From Malania oleifera (lineage: Eukaryota > Streptophyta > Magnoliopsida > Santalales > Ximeniaceae): DNA of 64,000 nt. Shown one piece after another: positions 55,526-64,000 of this stretch. The position numbers were made by a program, and so were the translations under genes. Each line of letters begins with the position of its first letter. Position 1 is the stretch's first letter. Below the pieces are notes generated by a model. The model was not told the DNA's origin. It saw only the letters and a list, made by a program, of their open reading frames with translations, and ran no database searches. Location: assembly GCF_029873635.1 (NCBI RefSeq), contig NC_080420.1, positions 31,859,032 to 31,923,031 on the forward strand, written 5' to 3'.

Positions 55526-56760
55526 CTTCCAACTCTTATATGTTTGGTTTGTTAGACACAACCTATCAGACAAATATATTCAGGAGTTCTTTCTAGAAGG
55601 ATAGGTGTCTGTTGACGGAGTATGCTGAGAATCATCAGCAAATTGATTTGGATGAAGCAATTGCAAAGATATCGATAGTGAGGTGAGTGGCAAAGTGGAT
55701 TCTCATCAAATCTATGTTGTTGAGATGTGAGTCACTCCCTTGGATCCCGCTTTTTGGAGCCCGTGGATGTGTCAATTATGCACCTGTTTTAGCTCTTTGT
55801 CAGATGGGTCATCACCAGTTTACCCCCAGAATGACTTGGTTCACACATTTTTACTTCATATACAATGATGCATCTAAATGGGACAAGTTCAACGAGGCCA
55901 AAGCAACTTGGTTTAGTCCTAAGGTTTTTGAGAAGGAGGGCGACATGGTGTAGAATACTCTTGTTTATCCGTCTTGGCAACATGGGAAGTGCAAGTCTTC
56001 TAAGTTCCTCAAAGCACGAACACTGGATAAGCCTATTATGAGTAGTTCTAGACTTTCTAGCAGATTTATCACTAGGAATGGGAAGAAATAGTATAGAAAC
56101 TCAAGGGAAAGAAAAGAAAGCTGTGGGAAGATAACAAAAAGCTGAAAGAAGTCAAAGAGGGGTGGAAGATGAAGGCCAAAACTAAGAGACTGGCCCAGAT
56201 AAGCCATGAACTAGAGCAGGGATGGCAAAGAGCAGAATGACAGAATTAAGAACTCAAGAAGGGTGAAGAGAGAACTGTAGTTAGGAATTGACAGATTGAC
56301 TGAGAAAAATTGGAAGCTAAAGAGCTAAAGGAAAGGACTTGAGATTGAAAATGCTGAGTTGACTAGGAAGGCCTTGCCCCTAGAGGTGGCAGAAAGATAG
56401 GTTAAAAGTCTACTGGCTATGAACAGGGAGTTTGGAACAAGACTCTAGAATGCGCAAGCTGAAATCCACAGCAGCAACAGGAAATCAGTGCGTGGCATTC
56501 ATATATTGAGGAGTTGGATCAGGTTATTAAAAAATATAGGGACAACCAGTGTGCAGTCCTGTGAGCTTCCATAAGAGAGAGCAAGGCGAAGCTTCATATT
56601 ATAACGACAATTTACCATGCCATGTTTGACTGTTTGATGGTACTAGATCCTATTCTCCAATAGACTTGCAGATCTACTGAAGCTCTGTATCTTATGTTTA
56701 GGGAAGTGTGGGCTCAAAATGACTCCGATACGTTATATTTTCACACATAATGAGTTATTT
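54446..56760 (+). pseudogene. DUF7745-like pseudogene, right arm and downstream part
   Basis: The arm (to 55525) repeats the left copy with more stops. Beyond it, 55687-55953 gives ESLPWIPLFGARGCVNYAPV, ALCQMGHHQFTPRM and YNDASKWDKFNEAKATW. This corresponds to the C-terminal part of the DUF7745 domain (VPLLG..G...Y.P.L..RQ...QF.P). 56200-56560 is rich in Lys and Glu in broken frames (NAELTRKALPLEVAE), like the coiled coil that follows in such proteins. No intact frame remains. Such genes are common in plant repeats and may themselves be transposon-linked. Confidence 0.6.
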
Positions 56761-57514
56761 TAAAAGAGTGCCTGATGTATTTGAAGTGCAAACTGCAAAC
56801 ATTCTTCCTAGTAATAAACTATGATTGTTAACAGGATGTGGAAGTAATTAATGAAAAGCCTTTTGTTGCCTCAATTAAGTTTAAAGTAGTTTAAATTGTA
56901 TAGGGTGAGCTTGAACCCTAATGAACGCATGAAAGAAATCTGTATATGATCCTCATGGGACAGAAGGTCCCCACATGGGCTATGTCATTAAGGATTTAGG
57001 GTCATGGTGTAATCATTATGAATGCTATGAACTCCCTTTTTGATTTTATTATAAGTAATAATTTACAAGTTGCATTTATAATTTATAGCTGCTTACTTCT
57101 AAATTATCATAATTTAAGTTATTATTTTTGAATGTATATTGGTATTTTTGTGGCTATTATTTGAAGTTGAACCCAAAAATTCAATATAGTGGCAATCTTT
57201 TAGAGTACTGTAAGATATGGATGAAGTTAAATCAGTGATTATGAGGTTGGGGCCCGATGTGGTCAATCAAATTAGGGCAATCAATCAAGTAGGTACATGG
57301 ATTGGATCATTGGATTGCTTAAAGCTATCTAAGGAAGCCTTTTTTTTTTATCATGGGTATGGAAGTGTATCAGTAAAGCTATCGAAGGAAGCCTCCTCAA
57401 AGGGCTTAGCATAAAAAAGATGAGTAGAAAACTTGAAGTCTCACATTTTTATTTCTTTCTGTTTTTGTTTTTTTTTTGCAGTTGACATTAAATATTTTAT
57501 ATATATATATATGT
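56761..57514. other. Unassigned stretch
   Basis: AT-rich with stops in all frames. 57310-57330 and 57376-57394 share GCTATCTAAGGAAGCCT-like sequence (a short direct repeat about 64 bp apart). No coding family is recognised. Confidence 0.5.
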
Positions 57515-57699
57515 ATTTTGTGAAGATGTTCCTCAGCAAATCTTGACCTTAGGTGCATTCTCCTTGGGTTCGAAGCAGTTTCAAGCTTGAAGGTGAACTG
57601 GTAAAAGTGAAATTATTCTAGTGAGGATCAGGGACAGGCTTTTCCTTGCGGGTCTGTTAGGGTGGTAATCTGGGGCTTTTCCTATTACCTATCTCTGTC

Positions 57700-58990
57700 T
57701 CCTTCTTGGTGCCATATTTAGAGATAAGGGTGTTTGGGATCCTATTATTGAAAGATTTGAGAGAGAACTCGCTGGTTGGGAAATGAATCACCTATTAAAA
57801 GGTGGGCCAGGCTGCACGTCGGGGTGGGGGCTGTACTTACCTTTATCAAGAACACCTTATCAAACCTCCTGGTCTATTTTATGTCTCTCATCCCTATCCG
57901 TAATTCAGTTGCTATGGGGTTCGAAGGAATTCAAAGTAGACACCTCTTGGAAAGCACGGGTATATCATCTTTGTTCTTTTCTTTTTTTCTTTTTTTTGTT
58001 GGGGGGGGGGGGGGGGGGATAGGTCTGGGATGTGGGTGGGTGGTTAAACAAACTATACAAAATGGAAGGTTAGGACTTCAAATTTTTTTTACTTTCAATG
58101 AGGGCCTCCGTGAGAAATGCCTTTGGAGATTCATAAAAGAGGAGAATCATTTCTAGAGGGAAATCACTGCCCTTAAATGTGATCTGCACCATAATGTTTG
58201 GTCCTTTAATGAGGTAAGCAAAGGTTATGGTGTTGATGCATGGAAATTCATCAGGAGAGGATTGAATTTTTTTTTTCCTTTCAATTATTTTCGAGGAGGA
58301 ACGAAAACTTCCTGGAATATTCCCTTGGTTACCCCTGGTCAGGGGCGCCTTCCATTGGGAAATTGACAGTCTTTCAGAATTTCACTGTAGCCTATATAAA
58401 ATCTAGTGCCAGAACACTGCCAATGTGTCCAAGTGGACCCTGGAGAAAAATGGGGATTTTATGAGTTAGATTCTATTATAAATATCACACTTTTTTTCGC
58501 AGAATCTAACAGCAATTCCCCTGGAAGCCCATCTGGAGAACTGTAGCCCCCACATTGGTTGCTTTCTTCACTTGGGACGCAACTCTTGGAAGGCTTGTTA
58601 CCATTGACAACCTTGAGAAAAGGGGGCTGCCTCTAGTGAATAGGTGCTACTTAGGTCTTGAATATGTTGAATGAGTTGAGTTTATCATCTTTCATTGTTC
58701 TTGGACTAGACTTTTTTTGAACTATAGCCATTTCCCTTACCAGGCAGCAGTGGGTAATGCCAGAATAGTGGTGGGTGACTTTTGGGCTTGGAAAGGCATC
58801 CACAGTTGGAAGGAAAGGAGGAAAGCTACTTCCCTTATTCTCCTTGCATTTTTCAGTCTACGTGGAGGGAAAGAAACTGGAGAGCTTTTGAAGGATCAGC
58901 TGTACCACTTCATGTTGTCAAAGATAGTTGATTGCTACTATTTCTATTTGGCACAATTGGTGGTTTCTGAACAACACCCATGTCATCCTT
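57700..58990 (+). pseudogene. L1 LINE ORF2 C-terminal region
   Basis: Readable blocks in order: DPIIERFERELAGW and TFIKNTLSNLLVYFMSLIPI (57740-57900), then FPWKPIWRTVAPTLVAFFTW and LVTIDNLEKRGLPLVNRCYL (58515-58650), with EFIIFHCSWTR (58678) as the remains of the zinc-binding reverse transcriptase module (zf-RVT). The Cys expected near CYLC is damaged. Between 58000 and 58500 the frame is lost. Confidence 0.85.
58001..58018 (+). repeat. Poly-G run of 18
   Basis: Eighteen G in a row after a T-rich stretch, inside the L1 remnant. Runs of this length are also prone to sequencing or assembly error. Confidence 0.9.
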
Positions 58991-59310
58991 GAATTTTTTG
59001 ACACCCTGCAGTGCAGGTGATTTTCTTTTGTTCGTTTGCACTTGTGTGGCATCCCCTTGGTGCCCTTTAATGGACTTTCTTTGCTCATAAAAAAAGATTA
59101 TTCAATTTGAAAAAAAAAAAATACTTTTCAAACATTTGAGTTGGAGACAAGCACATTCTATTGCTATTCTTCTTTGTTCTAGTTTGAAATATGAAAATTC
59201 TATATTTTACTTTTTTGTTAGATGAATGGCTTCTTAGTTTAAACTTCACTTATTATTGATAAAGTAATGAAAAGTAGCAAATGCATGCTACTTCTCACCA
59301 ATAAAAACTA

Positions 59311-59979
59311 AGGGACTGTTTGGTTAAGTTTTTGGATACAGTTTTCTGGATCTGAAAGCAAGGGATACAGAAAATACAAAGAAAATGCATTTTTTATTCT
59401 TTTTTTTTTTACAAAAAGTACTTTCAAGCTTTTATTTTGAAAACACCCCATTTTGAGGATTCTAATGTTGTTTTCCATGAAATCTAGTACAATCCAAAAC
59501 TCTCAACCCTTTCTTATCTCATTTCTCCACCTATCATTGCTGTTGCCACCATGTACTGTTGCCCATTGCGGCCAACCACTAACACCTACCACTACCACCT
59601 ACCACCGCCCCACTACGCCCACCTCTGCTTGCCACTGCCCTTCGCCACCTTTCATCACCCCAACCACCACCCACAACCATGCACCGTCTCCTATCATTGT
59701 CGAACATCGTTAGCTGCTGCTCTCCACCACCCACTGCTACCAACCAGCCACCTACACTTGCCACTGCCCCTCACCACCTCCCACCACCACTAGTCACCAC
59801 CGCCAACCACCACCCACTGCCACCACGACGACCTACTGCCAAACACATTTTCTATTTTCATTTTAGAAAATTAAACTCGAATTTAGTTATCCAAATACTA
59901 CTTAATCTTTTCATTTTATTTTTTAAAAAAGCAGATTTTGTGTTCAAGTTTTTGGATCCTTAACCAAATGAGCCTTATC
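59311..59979. mobile_element. TIR-bounded element, hAT-like ends
   Basis: The left end AGGGACTGTTTGGTTAAG and the right end CTTAACCAAATGAGCCTT are imperfect inverted repeats of the GGG.CTGTTTGGTT type common in plant hAT MITEs. The inside (59540-59840) is a (CCA)-rich stretch that gives Thr/Pro/His-rich frames of no meaning. The 8-bp target duplication expected of hAT was not found. Confidence 0.45.
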
Positions 59980-61159
59980 TAGCTTTGAAGCATTAGTATA
60001 TAGGATTTTGGATCAAAACATGTGAACCTATATGTTTTTAACAAGTTTTCTAATTTGAAAAATGAATTCACGAATGGACGTTTGTTGCATGTTACGTAAT
60101 GTCTGTGATGGCCTCAGCCATTACATCATGTCCCTTATTGTTATGCCAACCACTATGATTTTTAAGACTGTTTAGGCAAACATAGCCCAAATTGAAGGAT
60201 GTGAATGCTTTTCTAGTTAGAAATGTTTTGGAAGTATGTTTAAGGATTGAGTTTTACTTCATTTTTTGGGTGTATCCAAGTCTGGGCGAATAGTGGTTTT
60301 GTGAGATACTCGGTCTACTTGTATTCGTGAGTGTGTACAAGTGTTTGAGGAGTGGTGGATCATGTTTGTTTACAAGCCAAGTCTATCTTCTTTGAGAAGT
60401 TCCCTTTTTTTCTTTTTCTTTTTAAATTTTGTTTTATTTTGTTTTTTTTTGGGATGAGTTGGGAATCTCTTTGGTGATTGTAGTTTGAGGTGGTGTTTTC
60501 GGAAGTGGGGGTGGGTGGATTTTTGTTTTCATATCAAGAGTATTGGCTCACGATAGCAGAAGGAGTTTTTATTTCCTAATCCGTGATTGTGGTCTTAGGA
60601 TTTTCCTCTGTCCAATAATCAATAATTTGGATAGTAGTAGGGAATTGGTCGAGTTGGTCGACTTCCACTTGCATTTCTAGGTTCTTATTTATTAATGAGT
60701 GGGGGATGTTTCTTGATGTGGTTCAAGAAGTTTGCTTATGAGGGATGAAAGGCAAGTACGTGAGATGAGATGACCAGATTATTCGGAAGAGTTATGCAAG
60801 AGAAGGTTTAGGTTATGTTGTATTTGTTTTGTTTTGTTTTATTGTTACTATTTTTTTCATAGAATGAGGAATTTATTAATGAGGAAGAATGTAAAAAGAG
60901 GATAAGGAATCCTATAAAAAAAAAGAAAAAAAGCAAAAAATATATTAAAGAAATCCATGATTAAGGCAAAAGAGCCTCCCAATTGTGTTGAATATCAGAG
61001 AAAATTGTATTGCCAAAACACCTTTTAGTGAACGCCGACATGGACATTAAGTACACAATCTTGTGCCAAAAAAAAAAAAAACTATAGATAACTCACGGTC
61101 ACAAAAAATCCAGGCATATCTCTGTGGCCAAATAACCCAAATAGCAGAAAAAATAAGCT
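59980..61159. other. Unassigned stretch
   Basis: T-rich on the plus strand, with homopolymer runs (60408-60440, 61068-61081). 60500-60700 might hold decayed L1 endonuclease sequence, but I cannot support it with motifs. Confidence 0.45.
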
Positions 61160-61264
61160 CACGTCTTGTGGATGGATGAAGGGTTCATTTGGAGTCCTGT
61201 TGAGGATGGGAAAGCCCATTGGCTAGAAAGGCCATTTGATGCTGAGGAGGTCAAAGTTGCAGTG

Positions 61265-61650
61265 TGATGCAGGAGCAGCATCAATGTTCTGCAGCCAAGG
61301 AGAAATTAGTGGAGGAAGGGGAAGGGAGGAGAGAGGAGATACCAGGGGGAAAACTCATGTTCAATTCAATTCAAATTCATCAACTGCCTACATCATGGCT
61401 TTCGCACTATTTATAAGAAAGCCTCTTTACATAAATTGCTCATAAACCCCTAAAACTACATTGCATTACAAACATATCCCTAGTTTACACAAATATTACA
61501 AACAACCCCCAAATACACATAATCCTATACTAATTAATACTGAACACACATAATAAACTACTAACTTAACCCCACAATTCCTTAACCCAACTCTTCTTAA
61601 TTATTTTCCAACAATGATATTCCCAAGGTCTTACTTCTTGTCCTACATCA
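61265..61650 (-). repeat. 3' LTR of the small LTR element
   Basis: 386 bp. Plus-strand ends TGATGCAGGAGC and GTCCTACATCA. A TATA-like CTATTTATAAG lies near 61407 (minus sense TATAAATA). About 90% alike with the partner LTR by eye, with small indels. Confidence 0.93.
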
Positions 61651-62240
61651 ACTCTCCCCCAGTTGGAAAAAAATTTGGCCTCGAATTTTGAAATGTTGGA
61701 GGATCAAAAGGGAGAACGAACTTGGACTTTTTGAAAGCCAACACTTGAATGAGGCAATTGACAGCACCATAAACTTGACTTTAGAATCAGCATCAATGAA
61801 CCCACTGGAGATGGTAAACTCTACAATAGGAATGTTTGAAGGAGTTTGGATGTCTTCAAACACATTAATTTCCTTCCTTGTATTGTCTTCAAGATGAGTG
61901 TTTATGACTGATTCTTTGTCTCGGTTCATTGGTAGAGTGGACTTCAAAACGATTTTCTTCCCATTACAGTGAAAGACATATGTGTTCTCATGTCCTTGGG
62001 TCACACCTAAATCATCCAAGGAGAACCAAGTAGTACATGGCCAATGTTCATGGGTGTGATGTCTCACCAAACATTATCAAAATAGTCACCCATTTCAGGG
62101 GGTTCTGTTTTTGGTGGTGTGGGTGGTGTTGCAGGATGGTCACTAGAAAGTGGTGTCTGAGGTCTGGGATGACGACTGGAATTTCTGGAAACTGCCAAGA
62201 GACAGCCATAGAATTCAGAAATGAGAAATGGAGTTGAGAG
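61648..62240 (-). pseudogene. Captured retropepsin C-terminal fragment in the small LTR element
   Basis: The minus-strand frame before 62070 reads DITPMNIGHVLLGSPWM across a stop. The open part (62070-61648) then has TQGHENTYVFHCNGKKIVLK and KEINVFEDI. These correspond to the end of a gypsy protease (D..PM...H.LLGRPW, then ..N.Y.F...GK.I.L). It lacks the D-S-G active site and all downstream enzymes, so it looks like the leftover of a larger gypsy polyprotein. Confidence 0.72.
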
Positions 62241-62637
62241 AGTTATAGGAGAGAATTAAACAGAAGAAGAAGAAGAGAAGGAGAAAAAAACAGATAAGAA
62301 GCAAGAGGGCAGAAGGCTGCTGGGCAACAAAGGATTAGGGACAGAGCAGGAGATCAGAACAGAAAACCAGAGAACAAGAAAAGAAGAAAGAAGAAGCAGC
62401 AGCAGAGAGGGAGCAGAAGTTACAAAACAAGGGGGAGAAGGAAAGAAGAAGCAGCAGCAGGGAGGGAGGGAGAAGTTACAGAACAGAGGAGGTGAAGGAA
62501 AGAAGAAGTTGCAGCGGAGGGAGATAGTAGTTGCAGAACAGTGGGGAAAGGAAAAAGAGAAAAAAGGGGGAGGGGGGGAAGAAGATTGGAAAGAAAATAT
62601 GGGGGAATTGAAATGGAATAAAGAGATTGTGGTTGGG

Positions 62638-62650
62638 CTCTGATACCAAA
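62638..62650 (-). promoter_or_regulatory. Primer-binding site of the small LTR element
   Basis: Minus-strand TGGTATCAGAGCC (with one more C) lies next to the 5' LTR at 62651, separated by about two bases. It is an initiator tRNA-Met type site. Confidence 0.9.
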
Positions 62651-63032
62651 TGATGGGGGCAGCATCAATGTTCTGCAGCCATGGAGAAATTAGAAGAGAA
62701 GGAGGAAGGGGAAGGGAGGAGAGAGGGAGATACCAGGGGGAAAACTCATGTTCAATTCTATTCAAATTCATCAACAACTGCCTACATCATGGCTTCACAC
62801 ACTATTTATAAGAAAGGCTCTTTACAATTTACATAAATTACTCATAAACCCCTAAAATTACATTACATTACAAACATACCCTATTTTACACAAATATTAC
62901 AAACAACCCCCAAATACACATAATCCTATACTAATTAATCTACTAACTTAACCCCACAATTCCTTAACCCAACTCTTCTTAATTATTTTCCAACAAGGAT
63001 ATTCCCAATATCTTACTTCTTGTCCTACTTCA
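62651..63032 (-). repeat. 5' LTR of the small LTR element
   Basis: 382 bp. Plus-strand ends TGATGGGGGCAGC and GTCCTACTTCA. It carries the same purine-rich block and TATA-like motif as the partner LTR. Confidence 0.93.
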
Positions 63033-64000
63033 CAGTGTTTGAGATGGAGGAAGATAAGACACCCATTCCCATGGTTTTATAATTTTCAATTTTTGCAAAA
63101 TACATGGGAGTTGTGTGAGTGTGTGCGTGATGTTGTTTTTTTTTTTTCCCTAAATGAATTCCATGGAAATGGGTGATTGTTAGGAGTGTGAATTTTGCAT
63201 TAGTTGACTGAGGAGCAATTTTATAAGATTTTGAGTAAGGTGTTGTGAATGATGTTTATGGAGGTTTTGCATGGTTTCTTGACACATTGCTTTTCAAGAA
63301 AACATTGTTTTGGTTGCTAATGAGGTGCTAGATGATGCTAACATATGGGTTAAGGGGGGTATTTTTAAATTGCGTCTTAAGTAACCTTATGATAAGGTGT
63401 GTTGTTAGGGATATTGCCCTAGAATTTGTGGAATTGTGGAGGAAGGTAGCTGATCCTACCTAGAGCGACTTGGTTGTTGTTTTTGTCATTTATGATAAGG
63501 TGTGTTGGGGATTTCTTGAATAGGGTGTTGGAGAAGGGTTTTGGGGTGGTTGGGAGGAAATGGAATAAGGACTGCTTGTCTTTGGCCATCATGTTTGTGG
63601 TTGTTAATTGGTAGGCTAGGGATGGGTTTAGGGCCTCTCATGGGCCTCAAGAGGGAGAACATTTGTCTCTATTCTTGTTTACTATGGTGGTTGATGTCCT
63701 TGGTAGGATGGTCTTACACAGTTAAGCATTGGGTAAAAAGGGTTTAGGGTTGGTAGCATTGTGTGGAGGTTTCCTATCCATCATGTTGCATACAACACTG
63801 TTTTCTTATTGAAGGATGATGTTATGAAACTTTGGAAAGTTATTTTTTTATTGGAAAATTTGCAAGAAAAACTTAAGCTTGAAGATTAATATGACAAAGA
63901 GTTGCTGGCAGGGATTAACATGGGTTAACATAAGATTTAGGAGTTCAGTTGTTTTTGTGTGTAGTTTGGTTTTACTAAGGTCTTCTTTTAAGAGGTAATA

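Larger units (their letters stand above)
57515..59122 (+). mobile_element. L1-type LINE, 3' part (5' truncated)
   Basis: The plus strand begins inside reverse transcriptase (LGFEAVSSLKVNW at 57570) and continues with the post-RT region. It ends with GGCATCCCCTTGGTGCCCTTT, a common 3' end of plant L1 elements, and A-rich tails (59089-59096 and 59110-59121). Frames are broken. It is the downstream counterpart of the L1 RT piece at 61160-64000 but a separate insertion. Confidence 0.85.
61265..63032 (-). mobile_element. Complete small non-autonomous LTR retrotransposon
   Basis: 1768 bp with LTRs of 386 bp (61265-61650) and 382 bp (62651-63032), TG...CA ends, and a 5-bp target duplication CAGTG (61260-61264 and 63033-63037). 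It has a minus-strand primer site TGGTATCAGAGCCC next to the right LTR and a purine tract ACTGGGGGAGAGT next to the left LTR. The 1.0-kb interior has no RT or integrase. It must have used enzymes from another element. Confidence 0.95.
61160..64000 (+). mobile_element. Second L1-type LINE, interrupted by a small LTR element, running off the window
   Basis: Before the inserted element, DEGFIWSPVEDGKAHWLERP and FDAEEVKVAV can be read (61173-61264). After it, FEMEEDKTPIPMVL follows in the same sense (63038), the normal LINE RT order (LERPF..EEV..A...M..DK.PG). Later FQENIVLVANEVLD (63294) and YDKVCWGFLE (63390-63520 with an insertion) are the next RT blocks. Heavily broken by stops. Confidence 0.8.

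Noticed and set aside
57776-58156. 126-residue frame across the poly-G run
   Set aside because: Only its first part is LINE-like; the rest is homopolymer-encoded Gly and unrelated sequence.
59453-59963. Overlapping Thr/Pro/His-rich frames
   Set aside because: Produced by CCA-rich low-complexity DNA inside a TIR-bounded element.
62256-62777. Minus-strand Ser/Pro/Phe-rich frame of 173 residues
   Set aside because: It crosses the interior-LTR boundary of the small LTR element and follows a purine-rich tract; no protein family.

Overview
The window looks like nuclear DNA of a eudicot plant. It is AT-rich, packed with nested plant-type LTR retrotransposons (Ty3/gypsy chromoviruses, Ty1/copia of Tork and Sirevirus types, Tat/Ogre-like LTRs) and plant LINEs (RTE and L1 types). 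It has one clear low-copy host exon with a plastid-type N-terminus and a GT donor site. I see no rRNA, tRNA, CRISPR array or operon-like structure. No species can be named from sequence alone.

Layout: 1-5618 is the 5' part of a minus-strand gypsy element (copy A), with an LTR at 3495-5618. It abuts an older gypsy LTR remnant (5619-6960) and a Tat/Ogre-like LTR piece (about 7020-8573). 8574-11340 is AT-rich and without recognisable genes. 11341-17438 is a minus-strand Tork-type copia element with three LTR copies, two of them back to back. 17439-19838 is unassigned. A plus-strand gypsy element (copy C) starts at 19839 and is interrupted inside gag at 23657 by a Sirevirus-like copia LTR plus gag (23657-26038). 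28113-37160 is a full-length minus-strand gypsy element (copy B) with a perfect 5-bp target duplication (TTAAA). 37161-44336 is a stack of LTRs: a minus-strand LTR, a Sirevirus-type 3' end and LTR, and a Tat-like LTR. 44385-49220 is mostly unassigned repeats, including a tandem duplication at 46521-47735.

The right end holds the only good host gene candidate: exon 1 (49561-49968) of a predicted plastid membrane protein, followed by a TE-filled region. That region has an RTE LINE (50797-53188, minus), a 1.1-kb inverted repeat of a DUF7745-like pseudogene (53190-55525, right copy running on to about 56760), an L1 3' end (57515-59122), a TIR-bounded element (about 59311-59979), and a second L1 (61160 to the window end). 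A complete 1.77-kb non-autonomous LTR element (61265-63032, target duplication CAGTG) sits inside the second L1.

Almost all transposon genes are broken, mostly by transitions of the kind expected from methylcytosine decay. The most interesting signal is regulatory. At least six LTRs from different families, on both strands, carry arrays of short palindromes. The gypsy version is TCGTCGACGA and the copia version GACAGACGACTGTC. They repeat in pairs 21-22 bp apart (two helical turns), and in four gypsy LTRs the nearest palindrome sits exactly 9 bp from the TATA box.
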